A stretch of DNA of 64,000 bases from Myxocyprinus asiaticus (taxonomy: Eukaryota > Chordata > Actinopteri > Cypriniformes > Catostomidae). The notes beneath the pieces were generated by a model. It saw only the letters and a program-made list of their open reading frames with translations. It had not been told where the DNA came from and searched no databases. Every line of letters starts with the position of its first letter. Position 1 is the first letter of the stretch. The stretch lies in contig NC_059346.1 of the NCBI RefSeq assembly GCF_019703515.2, positions 11,874,501-11,938,500 of the forward strand, in the 5' to 3' direction. Below, piece after piece: positions 1-12,190 of the stretch. A program made the translations under genes and the position numbers.

Positions 1-1558
1 TGGCTGAAAAACATAACTAAATAAATTATTTGAAACCCTACAAGTAGTTATGCAATAAACATGCTAATGTGGAAATTTATGTGACTACAATACAAATTCA
101 CCAAGAGTGATTATTAATATGACTGAACACATAAACAGTATCCATTTTTTTTTAAATAAATACAAAAATGAATACTATGTATTCAGATTTTTTATGAGCT
201 CTTCCTTGATTTTAATATCCAATGTTATTGCTAACTTCACATATTTTATACCCACAGACCCAAATCAAGCATATATACCTGTCAAACTAGGGACGTGAAA
301 GAACATTTTATGGCCAACACTCCAATTACTCCAGCTGATCACAAACAAAGAACAAAATCAAAGAAAAAAAATAAAGAAAAAATAACTCATCAAAATATCT
401 TTAAGGTATCACAGAACCATGATACACTAGAGAGCTACATAAAGCTCAACTCAAAACAGACAGTATAGAGTGCCACGGGAGACTGTGTGGAGGAAGCAGA
501 AAAAAAAGAACAACATACAGAAAATAGACAGTCAAACACAGTCTCTCAATCCACCAGGTTTCAAGCTACATTCCCTCACATGAGCTCGATGTCCAGTTTT
601 TAAAACCTTATACTAGCGCAGTTGCCAGTAATTGGTAGGAGTAATTACAAAGGAACTCTCATTGGTATACAACAACATCGTGTGCAGAAGGGCAACAGCG
701 ATCAGTTTCTTCATTACCCACAGGATGCGGCCTCATAGGATTCACCCATATCTCTCCAGCATTTGAACAGTCGAAAATAACAGACATGTAAAAACAAATT
801 ATAAATAGGAGAGTTGTTTCTGTATTTATTACAAAGAAAAGAGTCCTTGAAAGAATCTTTCATTTTATCGCTGGAGGTTGCCAAGTGGCTGCATTGTTAG
901 TAATACACTACTTATGTTCCCATTGCTGGATGCCCTAACATTTCTGGTGGCACAACTGAGCATAGCTTTTGAAGATCTGATCACAAATATGTATTGCAGG
1001 CAAAAAACTACTGGAGGGAAAAGCATTTGCATTTTAATTGCAACAGTGCTTAATGCATTAAGTTAATCTTTTCTCAACTTAGACAAGTCACTGGATATAC
1101 CCACATCACATCACCAAGGGTCATTATTGCACATGTTCCCAGAAATCATCAACATTTTTTTTTTAAATGAATGACTTCTGGACACTTTGACACCGTAAAT
1201 AACTGTTGTTGTGAACGCCACTCGACTGAGGACCATGTCTGCAACTGCATTAGCGACGCATAGAAAATGTTTGGATTGAATAATGTTAAATTAATATTTC
1301 TGTCATTACTTCATGACAATTCCATGAATGTTATATCAAGGACCAAAAAATCTGCATGGACATTGCAACATAAATCACTTCAGCTTCATTCACACAACAG
1401 CAGAATACGGTGCTAGCCCTGTTTGGTGCTCTTAATACAGTTTTGTTCATTCATACACATTTCAGTTATGAAAAGATTTATACCCACATTCTTTTACCAA
1501 AGTGACTCCCTTAAATCTTCAGGACTCGCAACCGAATTTTGAGAGCAAGTTTGGAAGG
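1..1558. other. intergenic or intronic, nothing recognised
   Basis: This is AT-rich sequence without a convincing coding frame. Short frames such as 107-298 lack any known motif. There is no simple repeat longer than about 15 bases. Confidence 0.5.
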
Positions 1559-1629
1559 TACACTGGCGGCCAAAAGTTTGGAATAATGTACAGATTTTGC
1601 TCTTATGGGAAAAAATTCGTACTTTTATT

Positions 1630-3311
1630 TTTTTTTTTTTTTAAAAAGTGGGTACTTTTTACTCTCACTGAAGTAAATTTCTAATTATTTTTTTTTTTTA
1701 CTTTTACTTCTTTACAATGGGTGGCGTTCCTGTCGTTACATTACTGGGTTTAATTTTAATTAATGTGTAATTTATTGAGAGATTATTGAATGGGACTTTT
1801 ACGACAGAGGAAGTTCACACAGCTGTGCGTGCTGTCACAGACTGTCACTCACTCACTGCTGCAGCATCAAGCTTTTCAAAGTGAAACACTTTCTTCACTC
1901 CACACAGTGAAAAAAAAAAGAATAGTTTCATCATGCAACGCCTTCATTAAACACCAAGACAAGCTGATATTTCAAGATTAAAATCACAGCTTCAATTTAA
2001 GACAGCACTCTGAGGTAAGTTTTGGCTCTAATGCTAATACGGGCTTTTCTGTGTAATGTGGTCATTTCCAGGGTGATAATGTAACAGAGCACTTATGACA
2101 TCAGTTTTTAAATGTATATTTTTAAATCAGTGCAGCAATATTTCAGTGCACTTTGTCCCGTATGTCATGAGCAGTATTTACACATTTACTGGAAACTATT
2201 GCAGCTACTTCGGGCTGATTAACTGTATAAATCCATGTAAACATCCACGCTAAGTGTAAATGCCTTTATCTTTGCCATTTGCGTGGTCGACAACTGGAGC
2301 GCTAACAGACAGCATTTCTATGCATGCACAGCGAGGGGTGTGGGGCATGCATGTGAGAGATGTGCAGGCACGAAGCGAACGTATAGCAAAGAGAGTGGCT
2401 GTGTCCAAAATAGTTCACTCATTCACTAATTCCTATACAGTGAATGGCAGTTAGTGCACTATATCTCAGCAGTGAGTGAACGAAATGAGTGATTCGGATG
2501 CTGATGTATACACCGAGTGTCGGAGCTCTGGGGCTATCGCAGAAACAACGTCACATATGAAATTTTAAAATACTTGGGCCTTACTTGTTATTCTTATTAA
2601 ATAATATATTAATACAATAAATCTTCATTCTGTTTGTCATTTTTAATATATACTGTGTGTTACTATAAAGAGTAAACACATTTTATCAAATAAACAGTAC
2701 ATTTTAAAATGTATCTGAATGTTTTGCCTCTCTATATGTTATTATGTTATTTTAATCAAGTAATGATTTGTCAAAAAGTAATTTAATACATTCAGCATGA
2801 AATAAAACATTGCAGGAGTGAATGAAGCAGTAAACTCCCAGATCGTACGTCTTCTCCGTGGTGGATTGTGGGCAACTTTTGGATTGTTAGGGACTGACAG
2901 TCTCTGTCACCATTCACTTTCAAAATAAATATAAAAAAAAATAAATAAAAAAAAAACAGGCAAAGACTCACAATATCTTCTTATTGTGTTGCATGGAAGA
3001 AAGAAAGTCATACGGGTTTGGAACAACATGATGGTGAATGATGACAGAACTTCCATTAATAATAATAATAATTCTGTAATACATGTTCAATGTGTATTAT
3101 GTAATGGAATATAGGGGAGTAAACATCTATTATGTCATTTGTGAAAGTATCGAGTTACTCACTACTTGAGAACTCTTTTAATTGGATACTTTCTTATTCT
3201 TATTCAAGTAATTATTTATGTTAGTACTTTTACTTCTACTTGAGTAATTATGTTTTTAAAGTAATTGTACTTTTACTTGAGTACAGTTTTTGGCTACTCT
3301 ACCCACCTCTG
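1630..3311. mobile_element. non-autonomous hAT-like element, left end degenerate
   Basis: It is inserted in the Tc1 copy between two perfect 8-bp copies of CTTTTATT (1622-1629 and 3312-3319), the target duplication length of hAT. The right end reads TACTCTACCCACCTCTG, identical to the right end of the complete copy at 60187-62387. The left end is a T run in place of the expected CAGAGGTGGGTAG terminus. The interior, with a GGAGCTCTGGGGCT block near 2521, matches copies at 15288-17737 and 60187-62387. No transposase frame was found. Compared with the 15-kb copy it lacks about 1.1 kb around position 2875. Confidence 0.82.
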
Positions 3312-3399
3312 CTTTTATTCATCAAAGTGGCATTCAGCTGATCACAATGTATAGTCAGGACATTAATAACGTGAAAAATTACTACAAAGAGTTCTCATC

Positions 3400-4090
3400 A
3401 AAAAATCCTCCATGTGTAGCAATGACAGATTTGCAGATCCTTGGCATTCCAGCTGTCAGTTTGTCCAGATACTTAGGTGACATTTCACCCCACACTTCCT
3501 GTAGCATTTGCCATAGATGTGGTTGTCTTGTCGGGCACTTCTCATGCACCTTACAGTCTAGCTAAACCCACAAAAGCTCAATGAGGTTAAGATCCATAAC
3601 ACTCTTTTCCAATTATCTGTTGTCCAATGTCTGTTTCTTTGCCCAGTCTAACCTTTTCTTTTTGTTGTTCTGTTTATTTGCAATTCTTCCCATAAGGCCT
3701 ACACCCCTGAGTCTTCTTTTTGCTGATGTACATGAAACTAGTGTTGAGCGGGTAGAATTCAATGACGCTGACATCTGAGGACATGTGAGGCGTCTATTTC
3801 TCAAACTAGAGACTCTGATGTACTTATCCTCTTGTTTAGTTGTACAACTGGCCTTCCACATCTCTTTCTGTCCTTGTTAGAGCCAGTTGTCCTTTGTCTT
3901 TGAAGACTGTAGTGTACACCTTTGTATGAAATATTCCATTTTTTGGAAATTTCAAGCGTTGTATAGCCTTCATTCCCCAAAACAGCCTTTTTTTGCCATT
4001 TTTGACACATAGTATTGACCTTAAGACATGCCAGTCTATTACATACTGTGGCAACTCAAAAACAAACACAAAGACAATGTTAAGCTTCAT
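3400..4090 (-). pseudogene. Tc1 transposase remnant
   Basis: Pieces of transposase are readable in different minus frames. The N-terminal helix-turn-helix region lies around 3801-4010 (LEISKKWNISYKGVHYSLQR, KRCGRP). A segment around 3613-3780 reads CTSAKRRLRGVGLMGR followed by KRLDWAKKQTLDNR. The C-terminal end follows at lower coordinates. The centre with the first catalytic Asp (WSDES region) is missing. Several frameshifts are needed to join the parts, so it cannot be active. Confidence 0.8.
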
Positions 4091-4393
4091 TTAACGAACC
4101 AAATAGCTTTCAGCTGTGTCTGATATAATGGCAAGTGATTTCTAGTACCAAATTAGCAATTTAGCATGATTACTCAAGGATAAGGTGTTGGAGTGATGGC
4201 TGCTGAAAATGGGGCCTGTCTAGATTTGATCAAAAATGACTTTTTCCAAACAGCGATAGTGCTGTTTTTTACATCAGCAATGTCCTGACTATATTTGTGA
4301 TCAGGTGAATGTCACTTTGGTGAATTAAAGTACCAATTTCCTTCCAAAACAGCAAAATCTGTACATTATTCCAAACATTTGGCCACCAGTGTA

Positions 4394-5390
4394 TGTGCTG
4401 TAAGAACAAACTGAAGTCGACAACTACTTGTCTGTCACATAATTGCTTATTCTTTGCTTTCAATCATTAATGTTAGAGCTGTCAACCTACCTCCAATTAT
4501 TAAAAATGGCATGAAATAGTCTATTGTGTAGATGGGGAGCAAGGCAAAACTTATATAAAAAAGCTGCATATGTGAGAGGATGAAAACAGCGGGACCTTGC
4601 GATATAATTTATAAAAAAAATAAAATACATAAGATGCAATATGAAGTTACAATGGTTACAGGGATTACTCAAAGATATCGTGATATTGAGTTTGTTTACC
4701 TGTTTATACAGACATTATTCAATCTGCTCCTCTCTACTCTTATATGGACAGGACAATTAGAGAGTCAAACCTGTTTGAATATATGGTTGACAATCCCAAT
4801 GACTGTGTGAATATAGCCCTATATATAGTCTTAGTCAAAACAACAGTCGCAGACAATTTGCTGAGTAAACAGATCTCTCACAGTGCTTGACTTGATGTGT
4901 CATATTATGGAGGTTAGTTCTGCTATCTTCCCTGTCTTTTCCCCTTTATAGATAGCTCAGACAGGAACACAGTCCTTAGAGATTACCCCTCCATTCTCCA
5001 CAACTGATGAAACTTCTGTGTGACATATCTAGAATTAGGAAACTTTCTCACATGTCCCCCTGTCAAAAAAGGAATCTTGCCTAATTCCCTATGAAACCCA
5101 TGAACTGGTGTCTGCTCAGTGTACCCAGAATAGTGCCTGGTTAAAAAGGTTAGCTTTTCTAGGCTAAAGCAAAATGTTCCCTGAAGCTTTTTTTGTGCAG
5201 TAGTATGGAGGATTAAATTTTTTACATGCTGTTTTTAAGCACATTATGGATCTGTTGAGCAGCTTAGAAGCTGGGAAAGATTTATCGTCTTTGGACGTTG
5301 CAGACTGTCACGGTGAAGCTATGTTAGCCTCATCCTGTTAAATGTTTTACTTTTTTTAAATGTTTACAAAATGTTTGTGAGAGCAAAACC

Positions 5391-5425
<35 letters not shown>

Positions 5426-6036
5426 TCTGGCTGCTCACTTTGCAGTACCACAGTCTAAAAATACATCTGCCCACTTAAGATAGTAAACAGCAATAATATT
5501 TCTGTGGAGTGGACTTGCACGTGCAAACTCAGCATTGCTATGCTAAGGTGTCATGTGGAAATGCCAGGGTGTTCTGAGTGGTTTCTAGGGCATTGCTAAG
5601 TAGCTGTCATGGGTGGTTGCTACCAGCCCAAGTTAAAAGAGCCCACCCAAAGTCTCTATTATACTCTGGTCTCTAGATATGGCTTAGGTCACTCCAATTT
5701 AAGTCTATAGGATTTTTGCACCCAGGATTGCTTAGAAAAGCAATAGCACACCTTTCCTCAAAAAGTCTAATATAATTTGAGGTGTCAACAATGTCCATAC
5801 CACAAAAGTTTCTGGGTAGTTATACATCCAAGTTTAATATCAACTAGGCTAATGGCCAGCAATAAATCTATTGATGCTTGCCTTTTCATACACCACTAAT
5901 TACAATTGAAGACTGACACTTTAAATTTTACCCCTATTAAATAATTTACCAACAAACACAATGATAAATCATTTACCAAATATGATTAATTTACGTTTCA
6001 TTAATTCTTTTCAACAATACAACTAATCAGGCACAA
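4394..6036. other. no gene; simple repeat and weak repeats only
   Basis: No coding signal is seen. A CA microsatellite sits at 5394-5423. A GGTGTTCTGAGTGGTTTCTAG stretch near 5568 resembles the low-order 'GGTTGCTAGGGTGTTGCT' repeats of fish introns, but only one degenerate stretch is present. Confidence 0.45.
5394..5423. repeat. (AC)n microsatellite
   Basis: This is an uninterrupted dinucleotide run of about 15 units. Confidence 0.95.
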
Positions 6037-6371
6037 TTAAAGGGTTAGTTCACTTAAAAATGAAAATTCTCTCCTCCTTTACTCACCCTCATGCCATCCC
6101 AGATGTGTATGACTTACTTTCTTCTGCAGAACACAAATTAAGATTTTTAGAAGAATACCTCAGCTCTGTAGGTCCATACAATGCAAATTAATGTGATCAG
6201 GCCTTTGAAGCTCCAAAAAGCAGATAGAGTCAGCATAAACATAATCCACATGACTCCAGAGATTTAATTCTTTGTGTTCAGCAGAAGAAAGATAGTCATA
6301 CACATCTGGAATGGCATGAGGATGAGTAAATGATGAAATCATTTTCATTTTTGGGTGAACTATCCCTTTAA
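6037..6371. mobile_element. Angel-like palindromic MITE, complete
   Basis: The left end TTAAAGGGTTAGTTCACTTA and the right end GGGTGAACTATCCCTTTAA form terminal inverted repeats. The next inward blocks (TTTACTCACCCTCATGCCAT left, ATGGCATGAGGATGAGTAAA right) are also inverted copies, so the whole unit could fold into a hairpin. The unit is 335 bp with no coding capacity. This family is known as Angel in zebrafish; the name is from memory of the motif. Confidence 0.85.
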
Positions 6372-6891
6372 CTTCAGTGCCGAGGTATGTTCTAATTACA
6401 TCTCACTAGATACAGATTATGTCTGGTTTCTAAATAAATAGTTTAAATGTGGATAAACACAACTGTGTTTTTTGAGTATAATCTAAAACAGCCCACAATC
6501 AGGAAAAATAAAATAAAAAATACTAATACTTAAGAGACAAATTAGAGGTGCACTAGACAAAGGGCTAAATTAAGAATGAAGATGATGTGAAGATAAAGTT
6601 AGGCTTTCAAATGCAGCAGAATGTCATTTACCTCAGGGTATACTGTATCTGTCTAACTCCTATCTCAAACAGAGACAGAGACAGGGTGGTCAGATCCCAG
6701 TGGAAGTCATACCAGGGCAACACTAACACATATTTTAAGTGCACTACTCGAGGCAAAGTGGCAGTGCTAAGCTTTCCAAACCAGGTTTTGAACTGCCAGT
6801 GTGCCCATTAATACTGTGGAGTACTTATTCTCTGAGCTGCCAACAACCCTTCAGCTTCAAAATTAACAAATACATTTGGTGAACACAAATA
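6372..6891. other. nothing recognised
   Basis: AT-rich filler lies between the Angel MITE and the Tc1 copy. No repeat family or coding frame was recognised. Confidence 0.45.
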
Positions 6892-6893
6892 TA

Positions 6894-7847
6894 CACTGGC
6901 GGCCAAAAGTTTGGAATAATGTACAGATTTTGCTCTTATGGAATAAATTGGTACTTTTATTCACCAAAGTGGCATTCAACTGATCACAATGTATTATCAG
7001 GACATTAATAACATGAAAAATTACTATTACATCAAAAAATCCTCCACGTGCAGCAATGGCAACTTTGCAAATCCTTGGCATTCCAGCTGTCAGTTTTTCC
7101 AGATACTCAGGTGACATTTCACCCCACGCTTCCTGTAGCACTTGCCATTGATGTGGCTGTCTTGTCGGGCACTTCTCATGCACCTTACAGTCAAGCTGAT
7201 CCCACAAAAGCTCAATGGGGTTAAGATCCATAACACTTTTTTCCAATTATCTGTTGTCCAATGTCTGTTTCTTTGCCCACTCTAACCTATTCTTTTTGTT
7301 TTTCTGTTTCAAAAGTGGCTTTTTCTTTGTACTTCTTCCCATAAGGCCTGTACCCCTGAGTCTTCTCTTTACTGTTGTACATGAAACTGATGTTGTCATC
7401 AAAACAATGATTGACTGATAAGTTTCTAGAGAAAGCTGTTTCTTTTTTTGCCGTTTTTGACCTAATATTGACCTAAAGACATGCCAGTCTATTGCATACT
7501 GTGGCAACTCAAAAACAAACACAAAGACAATGTTAAGCTTCATTAATAAACCAAATAGCTTTCAACTGTGTTTGATATAATGGCAAGTGATTTTCTAGTA
7601 CCAAATTAGCAATTTAGCATGATTACTCAAAGATAAGGTGTTGGAGTGATGGCTGCTGGAAATGGGGCCTGTCTAGATTTGATCAAAAATGACTTTTTTC
7701 AAATAGTGATGGTGCTGTTTTCACATCAGTAATGTGCTGACTATACTTTGTGATCAGTTGAATGCCGCTTTGGTGAATTAAATTACCAATTTCCTTCCAA
7801 AACAGCAAAATCTGTACATTATTCCTTATAACTTTTGGCCGCCAGTG
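6894..7847 (-). mobile_element. Tc1-family transposon, internally deleted
   Basis: The ends CACTGGCGGCCAAAAGTTTG (left) and CTTTTGGCCGCCAGTG (right) are inverted repeats flanked by TA (6892-6893, 7848-7849). At 954 bp it is well under the length of an autonomous Tc1. It belongs to the same family as the copy at 1561-4391, and its subterminal repeats include AGCAAAATCTGTACATTATT near 7803. Confidence 0.9.
6990..7543 (-). pseudogene. Tc1 transposase remnant
   Basis: The C-terminal part (minus, about 6990-7240) shows DLNPIELLWDQLDCKVHEKC and, further on, EAWGEMSPEYLEKLTAGMPR and AIAARGGFFDV. It includes the Glu of the D-D-E triad in the conserved NPIE motif. The N-terminal part (7247-7543) keeps TTVKRRLRGTGLMGR and KNRLEWAKKQTLDNR. 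The helix-turn-helix and the middle of the catalytic domain are absent, and the two parts are in different frames. Confidence 0.85.
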
Positions 7848-7849
7848 TA

Positions 7850-8597
7850 TATAAAACAGAGAGTTCTGCTTCTAAGAAATTCTGGAATAATCAACATCTG
7901 AAGCAGTTGAAAACCAATGTTGAGCCAATGTTGTTGCCGTGTTGGGCTGGTCGGGATGCTTAAACAGTAGGGGTATCACTGGTTCTTTAATGGAGGCCTG
8001 GGGAGTGAACTTCACACTGTGAGCTTTTAGCTCATTTTGCAACTACTAAAGGTTGCAGCAACTTCCATTTGACTGAGTTCAGAAAAGCTTATCCCTCATA
8101 CTTCATTACCTCTAATCACTTCAAATTTTCCAACTGGAGTTCTTCATCATGTTCCAGTAGATTAGTGTTGGTAAAAGGTGAATCAACAATTATGCAAAGC
8201 AGTTCAAGGAAGTATTCGATGGTGCATGCAAACAAGACAAAACTGCACAGGTCTCTAGTTCCGTGCTTACTGGCTCTATTGCATTTTAATGACCAAAATC
8301 TTTCTAAAAGGGCACAAACATACATTACTGTACTTAATACACTTTTTAACAATATCTCACACTTGCATTTCTTAATTTGTCACATACAGATGATGTAGAT
8401 GCCAATATAAACTTATATGAAATTTTCTATTTGATCACGTCCCTTTGGTTTCTAAGACAAATTCTATGCAAATATGTTTCACTTACCAGACATTTACAGC
8501 TGCAAAGCCATTTTGTAAACAATCGGTTTAATGGTTTTAGCAGAGTTTAGTTAATATATGTTTAAAAAAAATATTTACAAAATCATTTAAAGCCACT
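7850..8597. other. nothing recognised
   Basis: No coding frame with recognisable motifs and no repeat family was found. Overlapping frames on both strands near 8069-8398 show no domain. Confidence 0.4.
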
Positions 8598-8760
8598 TTT
8601 GGTGGTGTAGCCTAATAGTTAAAGATTTGGTCTGATAATCATTAGGTTGTAGGTTCAAACCCTGCAAGGCTTGGTCTTTGTGGTATTAACATTGTGCCCT
8701 TGATCAATACATTAAACCTCAAGTTGTTCCTTTTGAATAAAAATGCTAGCTAAATGAAAC
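8598..8760 (+). repeat. tRNA-derived SINE
   Basis: GGTGGTGTAGCCTAATAGTT resembles a tRNA A box and GTAGGTTCAAACCCTG a B box, at a spacing typical of an internal Pol III promoter. The tail AAAAATGCTAGCTAAATGAA resembles the LINE-like 3' end of fish SINEs. It is a decayed copy and not a functional tRNA, because the stems do not pair and there is no discriminator. Confidence 0.6.
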
Positions 8761-8859
8761 ATTTAAAATCTGATTTTCTTGAGATTTATAGTTCAAAGAC
8801 TGAACCGATTTAAACATTTTCTGTGAAACCATCGATTATGTTCAAGCAATCGAACGGTG

Positions 8860-9590
8860 ATTCAGATGGTGGATGTTATGAAACACAAACTTCCTCCCAA
8901 TTTTACACTTTGACAGAGGAGAGTAGGTTCTTATCCAAAATCTCCATGTATTTTGCAGCATTCATTATCCCATCAATCTTCACAAGATTGCCAGTCCGTG
9001 CTGCTGAAAAGCACCCCATAACATGATAATACCACCAGCTTTTTCACTGTAGGGATGGTATTATGTGGCTGATGTGCAGTGTTTGCTTTGCGCCACACAT
9101 ACCGTTTAGTGTTTTAAGCCAAAAATTTCCACTTTAGTCTCATCAGGATTCTTCCAAGACACTCTCCCGTACAGCCCCTTTTTGTGAAAAATCCAACTAT
9201 ACAGTTTGATCTTTTGGAGAGGGAAGGTATTTATGCTCATGAAGTAATTGAAAGCAGCTGATCCACTAATTTCCAACACTAGTGGAGACTATAGTAACAA
9301 ATTGGATTATGTTTATAAGACAATATCTTGCACCAGAGCAAGGTTAACCTAATAATTATGAAGGGTATGAATACTTTTTTTACTCTCAAATTTTTTGTTT
9401 TGTTATAGGTTTTATTAATTTTTTTTAACTTAAAGATACTTGGACATTTTTTGTATTTGTCATGATATACAATACTGTGTTCAACCTGGGGGGAAAAAAA
9501 AATCATAATTTAATATAATCTAAATTTTTAATCAGACAAAAAATTTGAAAACTGCACTGGGGGCTGAGTACTTTTTCAAGGCAATATGTA
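8860..9590 (-). mobile_element. Tc1-like transposon remnant
   Basis: Minus-strand reading of about 8880-9040 gives WGAFQQH in one frame and ARTGNLVKIDGIMNAAKYME in another, followed by ILDKNLLSSVKV. This matches the middle of the DDE domain of fish Tc1 transposases. The right end near 9560-9590 (GAGTACTTTTTCAAGGCAAT) resembles the terminal repeat of another common Tc1 family. The other end and most of the transposase are missing. Confidence 0.65.
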
Positions 9591-9599
9591 TATATAAAA

Positions 9600-9741
9600 T
9601 TGCTAGTGTGTGGTGAGCGTTCTGGCACACAATGGCTGCCGTCGCATCATCCAGGTGGATGCTGCACATTGGTGGTGGTTGAGGACCCCTATACTATGTA
9701 AAGCACTTTGAGTGCCTAGAAAAGCACTATATAAATGTAAG
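9600..9741 (+). repeat. LINE/SINE 3' tail-like fragment
   Basis: CTGCCGTCGCATCATCCAGG and GTGGATGCTGCACATTGGTG, then TAAAGCACTTTGAGTGCC and ACTATATAAATGTAAGG, form the conserved tail found at the 3' end of fish L2/RTE-type elements. There is no upstream coding part. A short AT run follows. Confidence 0.5.
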
Positions 9742-10003
9742 GATATATATATATATATACAAACTACTGTTTGTAATGTAGTGCATGTAACATATAATCT
9801 AATGGAAATTACTCATGTACATACAGTACGTAGGCCTATCACTAGTAATGCTGGAGGGATGTGGTGTTCAGTTCAAGTAAATATTACACTGATAACTGAC
9901 AACTTTGTCAATGCACTTTAATGCTGTTAAATCACTCTCTGCAATATCTAGATGTACAATCAAATTGATTAATCTCATAGCATAATGTCACAATACATAC
10001 TAT
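9742..10003. other. nothing recognised
   Basis: Short AT-rich stretch with an AT microsatellite at its start (about 9744-9758). No gene or repeat family was recognised. Confidence 0.4.
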
Positions 10004-10011
10004 ATACCTAC

Positions 10012-11327
10012 TAGGGATGTGCGCTACGACTTAAACGGAAGTTTTATAACCGACTAGTCGACTATTCTAAAGAGAAACCAACCTTCAGAAAACAGTCAAA
10101 AAAAAATAAAATAAAAAATGTCTTAATCTATTCCAAATCCGATGCTAAATTCCACTGAAAAGGGGCATTTATCTGTGACGTGCTCGCCTTGAATTATGAT
10201 CATTGTACATTAAATATAGAACATGACATGCATTCACTGAATCAACATTAGCGAATATGTAATAGACATATTTATTGAAAACAATTGAATGAATAGTGCA
10301 GGATCAATGGAACAACCATTAAAAGCCTGTTCTAAATGGAAATTACCAAGTAAAAGTTACTTAACATATTAAAACAGTCAGGACATTGTTGAAAATAATT
10401 AACAGGTAGACTAAGCCAAATCTATGAGAGAGAAAGAAAATGTGCTGAAAAGTTGCGTGTATTTCACGACGTGCAGTCGTGCATTAACCATTGATCTAAT
10501 ATGACAGCTGTTCGGTAAAGAACGTTAACCAAAAACAGTTAAGATGTAAAAAAAAAAAAGTAGCTATAGGATAGAAAAAATATGCCTGTGATGTAGCCTA
10601 CAATAAACCTAATGTATTCTAAACATGACGTGCACACAGAATGAAAGATAGTTTAACACATTAAGCAGTTGGCACCTCGTTGAAAATAGCCTTCTTAATC
10701 AGCAGATTAAAAAAAATGCACACCTAGTCTAAAACAGTTATTTTCTAGACTACTAACTCAAAGGCATAATTTTTTTGATGAGTAAAATTAACACGTCGAC
10801 ATGGTCCGGTGAAAGACGGGACTTAACACACCTAAGGTGGCTGTCCTGCGCTTGAAAAAGCCTGCTCAGCGGCAAATGCATAGATGCACAGATGTAAAGA
10901 AGACTCAAATGTGAAAACATCCTTAGGGACTTTCAAACATTTGGAAAGCCGATTCCCGCACCACCGAAGTGATTTCATAACTACTTTGCTGAGTTTGCTT
11001 GTCTAGCGAGAGGACATTTGCCTGCGCACACCGCGAGTGAGAGAGGGAAGAAGCACGTGCAGACTGAGGTGAAATTAAACTCTGTATCTGCTCCAGATAA
11101 CCCTCTTTTTTAAATAATATTTGTATTATTAATTCTATTTAAAATATGTAACATTAATATGACAGTAATTTAAGTGCAGCCTCTGTAAATATATAAAGCC
11201 AAACGTAAATGTGTAAAAATTATTATCAGTTTAATGGGGGGAAATATTAACCGACTAGGAATTCCAGTGTCGACTAGCAGCATCCGAACCGTTTAGTCGA
11301 CTAGTCGACTAGTCTCGCACATCCCTA
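10012..11327. mobile_element. non-autonomous hAT-like element (TAGGGATGTGC family)
   Basis: The terminal inverted repeats TAGGGATGTGC (left) and GCACATCCCTA (right) are flanked by perfect 8-bp duplications ATACCTAC (10004-10011 and 11328-11335), diagnostic of hAT-type insertion. Subterminal GACTAGTCGACTA motifs occur at both ends (about 10052-10064 and 11296-11313). At 1316 bp it has no open transposase frame, so it depends on a transposase supplied elsewhere. The intact duplications suggest a fairly recent insertion relative to its neighbours. Confidence 0.88.
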
Positions 11328-11335
11328 ATACCTAC

Positions 11336-12190
11336 AACTCAAATTGTTCCCAGATTGCATTCTATTTTTAGTGGATTTTTAAAATGTGCATCTGTGTGTA
11401 CTTTTGAACTAATGTTGGCCATAACACCTTGCTCTATTGACAAAGAGTACTTTGTGATGGTTTGTAGAACTTAATTAGTTGTAGAAAAATAACAACAAAT
11501 AGGAGGGCAAAGCAAAGCTGCCACATAAGTTAAATGTATGAATCTAAATTAATTAATTAATTAATTACATTTAAGGTTATGATTTTAGAGATGGTATGTG
11601 TCAACAATTAGAAATATAAAAATTGGGATTCAGCTACAGCCATTTAAGAAACCAAGTCACAAAAAGAAACCATAAAGCAACTAGATAAACCATCAACTGG
11701 CATTTTTATTCTCAGCATACACTGTTTTTCCCAGTGTCAGCCAACTCTGCAACACACAACTTACACAGAGTCAGCTAAATCTCTTAGACATACACATACT
11801 ACACATACACCCAGACACACACAAAGAGCAGCTCTGTAACACACCCACTCTTCTCTTTAACCAGAGTGTGTGAGTGAACCAAGACCTGCATCTCCCCTCC
11901 AACAATGTTAGTGTCTGACCCACATCAGCCATCTCAGTTATCAGTCTCTGCCACCCTGTACAGCCATAATGTGAAGAATGGGATGTTTTGGCACCTTTGC
12001 TAATGAATATATTTATGGCTGCAGTTATCACATCCATTTCAGCAAATGTGGAGGCGCACAAGGTGGTCTGTAGTACATATTCTAGAATTCATATCTAATT
12101 CAAGAATAATCACTTTGTTGCATGGAGTTGTGGGTGCTTTTATACCAGAGATGGCTGGTATAGTACAGTATACAATGAATATGCCATTAT
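11336..12190. other. nothing recognised
   Basis: No known repeat or coding sequence was recognised. A short (AATT)n run lies near 11549-11566. The frames on both strands at 11771-12246 show no family motif. Confidence 0.4.

Larger units (their letters stand above)
1561..4391 (-). mobile_element. Tc1-family transposon, split by a hAT-like insertion
   Basis: Terminal inverted repeats start with CACTGGCGGCCAAAAGTTTG at 1561 and end at 4391 with the matching CAAACATTTGGCCACCAGTG. TA dinucleotides flank both ends (1559-1560, 4392-4393), as expected for Tc1/mariner. The interior is collinear with the copy at 6894-7847 but is interrupted at 1630-3311 by another element. The transposase lies on minus and is broken. 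Without the insertion the element would be about 1.15 kb, shorter than a full Tc1 (about 1.6 kb), so it had already lost interior sequence. Confidence 0.88.

Noticed and set aside
8598..8700. Possible functional tRNA gene
   Set aside because: A and B boxes are present but the acceptor and anticodon stems do not pair, and a LINE-like tail follows, as in a SINE. The heads at 26470, 30954, 31200 and 62676 were rejected as tRNA genes on the same ground.
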